A stretch of 64,000 nucleotides of DNA from the NCBI RefSeq assembly GCF_015999335.1, contig NZ_JAEACP010000010.1:120672-184671 (forward strand). The letters are read 5' to 3'. The notes beneath the pieces were generated by a model. The model was not told the DNA's origin. It saw only the letters and a program-made list of their open reading frames with translations, and did no database searches. The DNA comes from Tabrizicola soli (GTDB lineage: Bacteria; Pseudomonadota; Alphaproteobacteria; Rhodobacterales; Rhodobacteraceae). Of the stretch, positions 26,357 to 34,285 are shown piece after piece (the first letter of the stretch is position 1; each line of letters opens with the position of its first letter). The translations under genes were made by a program, and so were the position numbers.

Positions 26357-26384
26357 CGCCCCCCTCCCCCGAAGAAGCGTCGTC

Positions 26385-26399
26385 TTGCCGGAAAGGCAA
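26385..26399. promoter_or_regulatory. Palindrome in the soxV-soxS gap, candidate SoxR operator
   Basis: TTGCC, GGAAA, GGCAA forms a 5-base inverted repeat roughly 30 bases before soxV and 43 before soxS. It resembles the palindrome at 24981-24994 near soxX. Confidence 0.4.
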
Positions 26400-26415
26400 A
26401 TGTAGATTACGATAG

Positions 26416-26431
26416 TTCTATGTTTCTATGA
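26416..26431. repeat. Two 8-base direct repeats upstream of soxS
   Basis: TTCTATGT and TTCTATGA are adjacent, just before the soxS ribosome site. GATAG lies immediately to the left (26411-26415). The 8-base period and CTAT core recall the repeats at 25015-25038. Confidence 0.4.
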
Positions 26432-26441
26432 GGCTGTCAAC

Positions 26442-26801
26442 GTGACTCGTCCCGGCCTTCTGGCAGCGGCCGCGCTGGCCGTCCTTCCCGCCATCGCCGT
26501 GGCGGGAGAGCTGGAGCTTCTGATGTTCGAGCAGCCGGGCTGCATCTATTGCGCGGCCTGGAACGCCGAGGTCGCGCCGGAATACCCCTTGACCGCGGAA
26601 GGCAAGGCCGCCCCCCTGCGCCGGTTGCAGCTGCGCGATCCGCTGCCCGAGGGGTTGGAGCTGGTCGCGCCCCCGGTCTTCACCCCGACCTTCGTGCTTG
26701 CCGAGGGCGGGGTCGAGGCGGGCCGGATCGAAGGCTATCCGGGCGAGGATTTCTTCTGGCCGATGCTGGCGCTGCTGATCGGCAAGGCCGAGCGGAACTG
26801 A
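26442..26801 (+). CDS. soxS: SoxS, periplasmic thioredoxin-like protein
   Basis: A 119-residue protein with a Sec signal (GLLAAAALAVLPAIAVA) and a redox pair CIYC at 34-37 in FEQPGCIYCAAW, the same active-site context as SoxW. FTPTFVL is the cis-proline loop. In Paracoccus SoxS activates and protects the SoxYZ complex by reducing it. The start is GTG 26442 with GAGG eight bases upstream. It leads the plus-strand soxS-R-T set. Confidence 0.92.
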   Translation: MTRPGLLAAAALAVLPAIAVAGELELLMFEQPGCIYCAAWNAEVAPEYPLTAEGKAAPLRRLQLRDPLPEGLELVAPPVFTPTFVLAEGGVEAGRIEGYPGEDFFWPMLALLIGKAERN

Positions 26802-26955
26802 GGCGCGGGGGACGCGATCCTTGGCAAAGCTGGCGGCCGGGCAACAGGTGGGTTGCCCTTTGCGGATCGCGGAAGCAATAACGGGGGCAGGGAAATCCGG
26901 GGCGGGCGCTTTGGCGGAGGACGAACAGCTCAACGGCGGACAGGCGGAGAACGCC

Positions 26956-27273
26956 GTGTCGGACGCGCATCCCGACCTCGACGGGCTGGTTGCCCGCGCC
27001 GAAAAGGCCGCCACGCTGCTCAAGGCGATGGGGCATGACGGGCGGCTGGCGATCCTGTGCCATCTGCGCACCGGGCCGAAAAGCGTGACCGAGCTTGAAA
27101 ACCTGCTGTCCGCGCGTCAGGCTATCGTGAGCCAGCAACTGGCGCGGCTGCGGCTGGAGGGCATGGTCAGCGCCCGGCGCGAGGGGCAGGCGATCTATTA
27201 TTCCCTGCTGGACCCGAAGGTCACCGCGGTGATCGAGGTCCTGGCACGGCTTTACGGACCAGAGCAAGGCTGA
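26956..27273 (+). CDS. soxR: SoxR, ArsR-family repressor of sox genes
   Basis: A 105-residue winged-helix repressor: KAMGHDGRLAILCHLRTGPKSVTELEN, then the recognition helix region SARQAIVSQQLARLRLEGMV and the wing SARREGQAIYYSL. GTG 26956 has GGAG six bases upstream and gives a normal ArsR length; a TTG at 26821 would add 45 residues, including one extra cysteine. In characterised SoxR/SqrR/BigR proteins two cysteines sense persulfide. Here only the first (Cys35 in AILCHL) is present; the C-terminal helix reads VLARLYGPEQG with glycine where a cysteine is expected. It probably binds the soxV-soxS and soxW-soxX gaps. Confidence 0.85.
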   Translation: MSDAHPDLDGLVARAEKAATLLKAMGHDGRLAILCHLRTGPKSVTELENLLSARQAIVSQQLARLRLEGMVSARREGQAIYYSLLDPKVTAVIEVLARLYGPEQG

Positions 27274-27291
27274 ACGGCCGGAGGAGGGCGG

Positions 27292-28338
27292 GTGCTGGAG
27301 ACGGTTCCGATCGGAGTGCTGGCCGCCCTGGTTGGCCTGGCGGGTGGGGTGGTCCTGGGGCTGGCGGCCCGGCTGGGGGATTTCTGCACCCTGGGGGCGC
27401 TTGAATCGGCGGTCTATGGCCGCGACCAGAGGCGGATGCGGCTTTGGGGCGTGGTGCTGGCGGTGGCGATCCTGGCGACGCAGTTCGGCGCGATGGCCGG
27501 GGTGATCGACCTGGGCGGCACCTTCTACCATGCGATCCAGTGGAACGCGCTCGGCTCGATCGTCGGCGGGCTGATCTTCGGCTATGGCATGGCGATGGCT
27601 GGAAACTGCGGCTTTGGCGCGCTGGTGCGCTTTGGCGGTGGCGACCTGCGCTCGCTGGTGGTGGTGGTGGTGATGGGGATCTTCGGCTTCGTCGCGCTGT
27701 CCGGCCCGCTGGCGCCCTTGCGGGTGACGCTGTTCCCGCAGCCCGAGGCGGCGGGACCGCAGGGCATCCTGCACGACCTGGGCCAGCTGGGCCTGCCGCC
27801 GGTGGCGGTGATCCTGGCGATCGCCGGGGGATTCCTGGCCTGGGGGCTGGCGCATCCCGGCCTGCGGCAAAGCCCGCGCCAGATCGCATGGGGCGTGGCG
27901 GCGGGGCTGGCGGTGGCCTGGTGCTTCCTGGGCACCTCCTGGCTGGCGGCGGAGAGCCTGGGCGAGATCACGGTGGAGGGCCCGTCCTATACCGCGCCGG
28001 TCGGGCGGACGCTGATCTTCCTGATGACCTCGACCGCCGGGGGGATCACCTTCTCGGTCGGCTCGGTCGTGGGGGTGATGGTCGGCTCGCTGGTCGGCTC
28101 GATCCTGCGCGGCCTCTTCCGCTGGGAGGCCTGCGAGGACCCGCGCGAGCTGGGCCGTCAGGTGGGTGGCGCCGCGCTGATGGGCGTGGGGGGCGTGGTG
28201 GCGATGGGCTGTTCGGTCGGCCAGGGCGTCACGGGTTTTGCGACGCTGGCCTGGTCGGGGCCGGTGACGCTGGCCGCCATCATCGCCGGGGCGATGCTGG
28301 GCCTGCGCCAGCTGATCGCGGGCTATCAGCCCGAGTGA
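27292..28338 (+). CDS. soxT: SoxT, YeeE/YedE-family transporter
   Basis: A 348-residue membrane protein of the YeeE/YedE (DUF395) family with about nine helices. Cysteine motifs are GDFCTLGALESAVYG, MAGNCGFGALVRFGGG and MGCSVGQGVTGF. It starts at GTG 27292 with GGAGGAG about five bases upstream and follows soxR by 18 bases, matching the soxR-linked soxT of Paracoccus. Family members move sulfite or thiosulfate; this one may feed a signal to SoxR or import substrate. A second paralogue flanks the far end of the cluster (15996-17063). Confidence 0.87.
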   Translation: MLETVPIGVLAALVGLAGGVVLGLAARLGDFCTLGALESAVYGRDQRRMRLWGVVLAVAILATQFGAMAGVIDLGGTFYHAIQWNALGSIVGGLIFGYGMAMAGNCGFGALVRFGGGDLRSLVVVVVMGIFGFVALSGPLAPLRVTLFPQPEAAGPQGILHDLGQLGLPPVAVILAIAGGFLAWGLAHPGLRQSPRQIAWGVAAGLAVAWCFLGTSWLAAESLGEITVEGPSYTAPVGRTLIFLMTSTAGGITFSVGSVVGVMVGSLVGSILRGLFRWEACEDPRELGRQVGGAALMGVGGVVAMGCSVGQGVTGFATLAWSGPVTLAAIIAGAMLGLRQLIAGYQPE

Positions 28339-28345
28339 GGCTGGC

Positions 28346-29830
28346 TCAGGTTTCGCGCTGGCTGGTCAGCCGCACGTCATAACCCCAGAGCCGGCGGCAA
28401 TGCTCCAGCGTCTTCCTGCGGTTGCCGTCATCCAGCGGCACGCCGTCGAACATCCGGTGTTCCAGGTGCAGGACCCGGTCACCCAGAAGGTCGACATCGG
28501 CGACCTGGATCACCGGCTCGTTCAGCGCGGGGTCGTTGGCGCGCTGAAGGGTGTCGCGCACCCGGTGGTAGCCCGCGGCGTCATGGATGGCGGACACGCG
28601 ATACCAGTTCTGGTTCTCGTCGTCGGTCAGGGCGAAGAGCCGCAGGTCGCGGATCACGCGGGGGCTGAGGAACTGCTGGATGAAGCTTTCGTCGCGATAG
28701 GCGGACCAGGCGTCCTTCAGCACCCCCCGCCAGTCGCCGCAGCCCGCGACATAGGGGAACCACTCCCGGTCCTCCCCGGTCGGGTCGGTGCAGATGCGCT
28801 GGATGTCGCGCATCATGGCGAAGCCGATCGCATAGGGGTTCAGGCCCGAGAAATGCGGCGCGTCGAAGGCGGGCTGGGTCAGCACGTTGGTGTGGTTCGC
28901 CAGCACCTCGAGCATCGCGCCGTCGCCGATCCGGCCGGTTTCGTGCAGGCGGTGCATGATGTGGTAATGCACGAAGGTGGCGCAGCCCTCGTTCATGATC
29001 TTGGTCTGGCGCTGGGGATAGAAATACTGGGCGATGTGGCGGGTGATGGCCAGCACCTCGCGCTGCCAGTTCTGCAGCACCGGGCTGAAGCGTTCCAGGA
29101 AATAGAGCAGGTTCTCCTCCGGCAGGTGCATCTCGCGCTTGCGCTCCTGCATCTGGCTTTCGGCCTCCGAGCCCGGCTGGGCGCGGTCGAGGCCCGACCA
29201 GATGTAATGCACCTCGCGCTCGCGCTCGGCCTCGCGGCGGCGGGCGCGTTCCTCCTGCTCGCGCGGGGTGGGGGCCGGCGGGCGGCGGTGGCGAAAGACG
29301 CCGCAGGACATCAGCGCATGGGCGGCGTCCAGGATACGCTCGACCTCGGCGGGGCCGTGCTGGTCCTCGCAGCGGCGGATGTAGGCGCGGGCATAGGCCA
29401 GGTAGTCCAGGATGTTCTCGGCATCGGTCCATTGCCGGAACAGGTGGTTGTTGCGGAAGAAATGGTTGTGGCCGAAGGCGGCATGGGCCATCACCAGCGC
29501 CTGCATCGGCATGGTGTTCTCTTCCAGGCAATAGCTGACGCAGGGGTTGGAGTTGATGACGATCTCGTAGGCCAGCGCGCTGTGCCCGGCGGAATAGTGG
29601 CGTTCGTGGTGGATGAAATGCTTGCCGAAGGACCAGTGGCCATACATCAGCGGCATGCCGATCGCGGAATAGGCGTCCAGCATCTGCTCGGCCGAGATGA
29701 TCTCGATCTGGTTGGGGTAGATCTCGAGCTCGAGGTCCTGAAGCGCCACCGCCTCGATCGCGTCATGGGTCCTGCGCAGCAGATCGAAGCTCCAGTCGCT
29801 CTGGTCGAAGAGGAGGCCGGTGTCAGCCAT
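28346..29830 (-). CDS. SpoVR family protein (YcgB-like)
   Basis: A 494-residue soluble protein close in length to Escherichia coli YcgB. It has the family's histidine/glutamate-rich stretches: YGHWSFGKHFIHHERHYSAGHSALAYEIVINSNP and AHAAFGHNHFFRNNHLF, followed by NEGCATFVHYHIMHRL, which looks like a metal-site HExxH-like arrangement but is not proven. The C-terminal DVDLLGDRVLHLEHRMFDGVPLD is also conserved. It overlaps the yeaH stop by eight bases and forms the third gene of the prkA-yeaH-spoVR stress operon. The biochemical role is unknown. Confidence 0.92.
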   Translation of the reverse strand: MADTGLLFDQSDWSFDLLRRTHDAIEAVALQDLELEIYPNQIEIISAEQMLDAYSAIGMPLMYGHWSFGKHFIHHERHYSAGHSALAYEIVINSNPCVSYCLEENTMPMQALVMAHAAFGHNHFFRNNHLFRQWTDAENILDYLAYARAYIRRCEDQHGPAEVERILDAAHALMSCGVFRHRRPPAPTPREQEERARRREAEREREVHYIWSGLDRAQPGSEAESQMQERKREMHLPEENLLYFLERFSPVLQNWQREVLAITRHIAQYFYPQRQTKIMNEGCATFVHYHIMHRLHETGRIGDGAMLEVLANHTNVLTQPAFDAPHFSGLNPYAIGFAMMRDIQRICTDPTGEDREWFPYVAGCGDWRGVLKDAWSAYRDESFIQQFLSPRVIRDLRLFALTDDENQNWYRVSAIHDAAGYHRVRDTLQRANDPALNEPVIQVADVDLLGDRVLHLEHRMFDGVPLDDGNRRKTLEHCRRLWGYDVRLTSQRET

Positions 29831-31136
29831 GGCCGGTCTCCCTGGCGAAGAGCTCGCGGAACACGGGGTAGATGTCGGCCGGCCGGGCGATGCGTTTCTG
29901 CGCGAAGTTCGGCCAGGCCTCGGCCACCGACAGGTAGGTGCGCCAGAGTTCGGTGCCGGTCTCGGGGCTGCGGATGATCGCGGCCTCTTCGGGGGCCATG
30001 ATCTCGACATAGGCGAAATACTGGCAGTGGCGCATCAGCTCGTCGCGCAGGATCGTGCCGCATTTCTCGGAATCGCCGGAGAAGTTCTCTCCGTCCGAGG
30101 CCTGGGCGGCGTAGATGTTCCAGTCGGCGGGGGAATAGGTCTCGCGGATGATGCGCTGCATCTCCTCGAGCGCGGTGCTGACCACGGTGCCGCCGCTTTC
30201 GGCGGAGTGGAAGAAGGTCTCCTCGTCCACGGCGCGGGCGAGGTGGGTGTGGCGGATGAAGACCAGTTCCACCCGTTCGTAGCTGCGTTTCAGGAACAGG
30301 TGCAGAAGGACGAAGAAGCGTTTCGCCAGGTCCTTCTCGCGCTCTCCCATCGAGGCTGAGACGTCCATCAGGCAGAACATCACCGCATTGGCCGTCGGAT
30401 CGGGCCGCAGGTCGAAATGGCGGTAGCGCAGGTCGACCGGGTCCAGGTAGGGCACCCGGCGCTGCCGCAGCCGCATCCGTTCCAGCTCCTGCCGCAGGCG
30501 GTCCAGCTCGCGCCGGGTGGCGTCGTTGCGCGGCGCGTTGCGTTCCAGATCCTCGATGCGCGCCGCGAGGTCGGCCACCGCCCGCAGCCCCGGCCGTTGC
30601 AGCGCGATCCGGCGGCCGATGGCCTTGCGCATGGTGCGCGTGACGCTGAGATTGGCGGGCGGGCCCGTCACCGAAAAGCCGGCGCGATGAGGATGGGTGG
30701 ATTCGATCCGCTTCAGCGAGCGTTTCACCAGGTCGGGCAATTCCAGGTCCTCGAAGAACAGGTCGAGGAATTCTTCCCGCGAGAGGGTGAAGACGAAATC
30801 GTCCTCGGCCTCGCCCGACATCGATCCCTCGCGCCCGGCCGCGCCACCGCCGCCCGGGGGCGGCTTGTCGATGCGGTCGCCGGTGCGCAGCGCCCGGTTT
30901 CCGGGCAGGACATATTCGCGGTGCCCCCCCTGGCGGGCATTGCGGAAGGACGGTTCGTGAATGTCGCCGGCCGAGACGGCGACCGCGTCGCCCTGATCGA
31001 CATCGGCGATGGCACGCGCCTTGACCGAGCGGTCGACCGCCGCCTTGACCGCTTCGCGCACCCGCTTGATGAAACGCCGGCGGTTGCCAAGGCTGCGGTC
31101 CTTGGGGTTGGCGCGTCTGTCGATGAAATGGGTCAT
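29823..31136 (-). CDS. yeaH: YeaH/YhbH family protein (DUF444)
   Basis: A 437-residue protein with a Gly-rich linker (about 90-105) and a C-terminal von Willebrand-A-like domain; the metal-ion site is DVSASMGE, followed by RHTHLARAVDEETFF and SGGTVVSTAL. PYLDPVDLRYRHFDLRPDPTANAVMFCL is a DUF444 signature. In enterobacteria YeaH is co-transcribed with kinase YeaG (PrkA) and acts in stress and nitrogen-starvation responses. The operon order is the conserved one. Confidence 0.93.
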   Translation of the reverse strand: MTHFIDRRANPKDRSLGNRRRFIKRVREAVKAAVDRSVKARAIADVDQGDAVAVSAGDIHEPSFRNARQGGHREYVLPGNRALRTGDRIDKPPPGGGGAAGREGSMSGEAEDDFVFTLSREEFLDLFFEDLELPDLVKRSLKRIESTHPHRAGFSVTGPPANLSVTRTMRKAIGRRIALQRPGLRAVADLAARIEDLERNAPRNDATRRELDRLRQELERMRLRQRRVPYLDPVDLRYRHFDLRPDPTANAVMFCLMDVSASMGEREKDLAKRFFVLLHLFLKRSYERVELVFIRHTHLARAVDEETFFHSAESGGTVVSTALEEMQRIIRETYSPADWNIYAAQASDGENFSGDSEKCGTILRDELMRHCQYFAYVEIMAPEEAAIIRSPETGTELWRTYLSVAEAWPNFAQKRIARPADIYPVFRELFARETGHG

Positions 31137-31152
31137 GGCGCGGCCCTTCCGC

Positions 31153-33087
31153 CTAGCCCGCCTTGCTGACGCGCATGTACCATTCCACCAGCCGCCGCAC
31201 TTGCCGCTGCGTATAGCCGCGCGCCATCATGCGGTCGACGAATTCGGCATGCTTGGCGTCGGTGTCGCGGTCGCGCTTGGCGCCGAAGCTGATCACCGGC
31301 AAAAGGTCCTCGACCCGGCTGAACATGCGCTTCTCGATCACCCGGCGCAGCTTTTCGTATTTGCGCCAGTCGGGATTGCGCCCGTCATGCTCGACCCGCG
31401 CGCGCAGGACGAATTTCACCACCTCGTTGCGGAAATCCTTGGGATTGGCGATGCCCGCCGGCTTCTCGATCTTCTCCAGCTCCTTCTCCAGCACCTCGCG
31501 GTCGAACATCTGGCCGGTGTCGGGGTCCTTGTAGTCCTGATCCTCGATCCAGGCGTCGGCATAGGCGATGTAGCGGTCGAAAAGGTTCTGGCCGTAGTCG
31601 GAGTAGGATTCGAGATAGGCCTTCTGGATCTCTTCCCCGATGAATTCGGCAAAGCGCGGGGCGAGACCGGACTTGATGAAGTCCAGATAGCGGCCCTGGG
31701 TCTCCTCGGGGAATTGCTCGCGCAGGATTGTGTTCTCCAGCACATACATCAGATGCACCGGATCGGCGGCGATCTCGTCGGTGTCGTGGTTGTAGGTCTC
31801 GGACAGGATCTTGAAGGCGAAGCGGGTCGAGGTGCCGGTCATCCCCTCGTCCACCCCGGCCTTGTCGCGGTATTCCTGCAGGGATTTCGCCTTGGGATCG
31901 GTGTCCTTGATGCTTTCGCCGTCATAGACCCGCAGCTTGGAGTAGAGGGTCGAATTCTCGTGGTCGTGCAGGCGGGTCAGGACCGAGAACCGCGCCAGCA
32001 TCGGCAGGGTTTCCGGCGCGCAGGGGGCATCGGCCAGCGTGCTGTCGGCGATCAGCTTCTGATAGACCTGCGCCTCTTCGGTCGCGCGCAGGCAGTAGGG
32101 AACCTTGACCACCGTGATCCGGTCCAGGAAGGCCTCGTTGTTGCGGTTCGACTTGAACTGCAGCCATTCCGCCTCGTTCGAATGGGCCAGGATCAGGCCC
32201 TGATAGGGCATCGCGCCGATGTTCTCGGTGCCCATGTAGCTGCCTTCCTGCGTGGCGGTCAGCAGCGGGTGCAGCACCTTGATCGGGGCCTTGAACATCT
32301 CGACGAATTCCAGAAGGCCCTGCGTGGTGCGGTTCAGCCCGCCGGAATAGCTGTAGGCGTCGGGGTCGTTCTGGCTGAACTCCTCCAGCTTGCGGATGTC
32401 GAGCTTGCCGGTCAGGGTCGAGACGTCCTGGTTGTTGTCGTCCCCCGGCTCGGTCTTGGCCACGCAGATCTGCCGCAGCATCGAGGGGTAGATTCGCGCC
32501 ACGGTGAATTTCGCGATGTCGCCGTCGAATTCCGCCAGCCGCTTGGCCGCCCAGGGCGAGAGCGGATAGCGCAAGAGGCTGCGGGGGATGTTGTACTTGT
32601 CGGCCAGAAGGTCGCCGAAGCGTTCGGCGTCGAACAGGCCCAGCGGGGATTCGAACAGCGGGCTCACCTGGTCGCCGGCCTTGAGCACATAGACCGGCTG
32701 CTGCTCCATCCGCCGCTTCAGGATCTCGGCGATGCTGGACTTGCCGCCGCCGACCGGGCCCAGCAGATAAAGGATCTGCTTGCGCTCCTCCAACCCCTGC
32801 GCGGCGCGCTGGAAGAAGCCGACGATGCGCTCGATCGTCTCCTCGACGCCGTACATCTCGTCGAAGGCCGGATAGCGCCGGATCGTGCGGTTGAGGAAGA
32901 TGCGCCCCAGCCGCTGGTCCTGGCTGGTGTCGACCAGCCGCGGCTCGCCCAGGGCCTTCACCATCCGTTCCGCCGCGGTGGCGCGCATCGTCTGGTCGCT
33001 GCGGCATCCCAGCAGGTAGTCCTGCAGGGAGAGTTCCTCGATCTTCTGCCGTTCAAAGACTTCGGAAAAGCGGGTGAAGACCTCCAT
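31153..33087 (-). CDS. prkA: PrkA family serine protein kinase
   Basis: A 644-residue protein, the same length as Escherichia coli YeaG. The N-terminal AAA-like domain has Walker A LGPVGGGKSS at about 106-115, and the C-terminal PrkA kinase domain follows. Conserved stretches include YLLGCRSDQTMRATAAERM, GMTGTSTRFAFKILSETYNHD and DYGQNLFDRYIAYADAWIED. ATG 33087 has AAGGAG eight bases upstream. A candidate stress-type promoter lies at 33226-33250. It phosphorylates target proteins during starvation or stress; targets here are unknown. Confidence 0.94.
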   Translation of the reverse strand: MEVFTRFSEVFERQKIEELSLQDYLLGCRSDQTMRATAAERMVKALGEPRLVDTSQDQRLGRIFLNRTIRRYPAFDEMYGVEETIERIVGFFQRAAQGLEERKQILYLLGPVGGGKSSIAEILKRRMEQQPVYVLKAGDQVSPLFESPLGLFDAERFGDLLADKYNIPRSLLRYPLSPWAAKRLAEFDGDIAKFTVARIYPSMLRQICVAKTEPGDDNNQDVSTLTGKLDIRKLEEFSQNDPDAYSYSGGLNRTTQGLLEFVEMFKAPIKVLHPLLTATQEGSYMGTENIGAMPYQGLILAHSNEAEWLQFKSNRNNEAFLDRITVVKVPYCLRATEEAQVYQKLIADSTLADAPCAPETLPMLARFSVLTRLHDHENSTLYSKLRVYDGESIKDTDPKAKSLQEYRDKAGVDEGMTGTSTRFAFKILSETYNHDTDEIAADPVHLMYVLENTILREQFPEETQGRYLDFIKSGLAPRFAEFIGEEIQKAYLESYSDYGQNLFDRYIAYADAWIEDQDYKDPDTGQMFDREVLEKELEKIEKPAGIANPKDFRNEVVKFVLRARVEHDGRNPDWRKYEKLRRVIEKRMFSRVEDLLPVISFGAKRDRDTDAKHAEFVDRMMARGYTQRQVRRLVEWYMRVSKAG

Positions 33088-33322
33088 CGCTAAAGCTCCT
33101 TCGCTTGATCGGCATCCGGACGCGCCGATCGCGCCCCGCAGACCGAAAGACGCTTTGAGATCAACGGAACGCGGCACGGATCTGGCCAGTCGTCCTGTCG
33201 AAATCGAAACCATGTCACTGTGGGAAACGAGATGCGTTCGCAGTGGTTCCGGCAGGATGGAGTTTTCTTCATCCGCGGGTTGCGCAGAAAGCCCGCGGCC
33301 CCGAGGGAAGCCGGCCGGGGTC
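33088..33322 (-). promoter_or_regulatory. Leader and promoter region of the prkA operon
   Basis: This 235-base gap lies between torT (which ends at 33323) and prkA, both on the minus strand. It holds no open gene. It includes the GGAAC/CGTT element described separately, and a GC-rich stretch at about 33271-33322 just after the torT stop. Confidence 0.4.
33226..33250 (-). promoter_or_regulatory. Candidate ECF/general-stress promoter for prkA
   Basis: On the minus strand GGAAC is followed after exactly 16 bases by CGTT, the published pattern of alphaproteobacterial EcfG (general stress response) promoters. The site lies about 140 bases before the prkA ATG. Many Rhodobacteraceae are thought to use other stress sigma factors, so this needs an experimental start site. 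Confidence 0.35.
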
Positions 33323-34285
33323 TCAGTCGAGTGCCGGAAAGTAATCGGCCGGGGACAGGTCGATGCTTGCCGGGTCGATGCCGCCTTCCTTGACGACGAT
33401 CCCGGGACCGATGGGTGCGGCCGCCCGCTGCCCGGCGATCGCCGCCGCGGCTGCATCCACGGCCAGCCTTCCCTGCGCGATCGGATCGTCGAAGGGGGCG
33501 GCCATGACCCTGCCGCCGACCAGGCCCCTTGCGACCGTGTGGCTTACATAGGTCGCTGCAAGACGGGGCCGGTCCCGGCCCCTCGGGAACAGGGCCATCG
33601 CAGCTTCGATGGCGGGGGCGCTTCCGATCACCAGGTCGATACCGGGATGCGCCGCGACGGCCTTTTCCAGCAGGCGCAACTGTTCCGCCGTGCCGGTGTC
33701 CGCGCCATAGGTCGCGACGATCCTGACCGATGACCGTTCCAGACCGCGCCGCAGGCCGGATTCGAGCGGTGCGACCCATCCCGCCCCGGCCGGCCCGGAA
33801 AGCAGGACGGCATCCAGCGGCGGCGAGCCGGCGGGGAAGCGGCCGGCGAGGTTCTGTCCCAGCGCAAGCCCCATGTCGGCCCAGTCGACCCCGACGCGGG
33901 CGGTCAGGACATCCGTGTGCAGCTCGTTCACCAGCCCGATCACCGGCCGGTCCCGGGCGGCCGCCTGCACGGCGGCAAGCAGGTCCGGCGCATCGGAGGA
34001 AACGGTGCCGATCAGGATCGCGCCGGGCTGCAACGCCCGGCAGGCGGAAATCTGGTCGATCTGGCTTTTCTGGGCGTCATAGCCCCCGGCCTCGAAGAAC
34101 CGCACGGAAAGCTGCCTTTCCGCCGACTGCTGCTCGATCCCGTAGGCGACGCTAAGCCAGTATTCGTCCTTGAAATGCGGCACCAGCACGCAAAGCAGGG
34201 CCTGGTCCGCCCGCGCCTCGGCCCCGAAAAGGGTGCAGAGGGCAAGGATTGCCGCGGGGACAAGCCGACGGTAAGCAGATCCCAT
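33323..34285 (-). CDS. torT: TorT-like periplasmic sensor-partner binding protein
   Basis: A 320-residue sugar-binding-like (family 2) periplasmic protein with a Sec signal (MGSAYRRLVPAAILALCTLFGAEARA). CVLVPHFKDEYWLSVAYGIEQQ and ARVGVDWADMGLALGQNLA are typical of TorT. TorT binds TMAO and with TorS forms the sensor. ATG 34285 shares a CATG with the divergent torS start. An alternative ATG at 34327 has GGAG with six-base spacing and adds 14 residues, in which case the two genes overlap at their 5' ends. It lies next to torS as in enterobacteria. Confidence 0.83.
   Translation of the reverse strand: MGSAYRRLVPAAILALCTLFGAEARADQALLCVLVPHFKDEYWLSVAYGIEQQSAERQLSVRFFEAGGYDAQKSQIDQISACRALQPGAILIGTVSSDAPDLLAAVQAAARDRPVIGLVNELHTDVLTARVGVDWADMGLALGQNLAGRFPAGSPPLDAVLLSGPAGAGWVAPLESGLRRGLERSSVRIVATYGADTGTAEQLRLLEKAVAAHPGIDLVIGSAPAIEAAMALFPRGRDRPRLAATYVSHTVARGLVGGRVMAAPFDDPIAQGRLAVDAAAAAIAGQRAAAPIGPGIVVKEGGIDPASIDLSPADYFPALD

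Noticed and set aside
26821..26955. N-terminal extension of SoxR from a TTG start
   Set aside because: Not excluded, but the extension is not ArsR-like and the GTG at 26956 has a better ribosome site and normal length.
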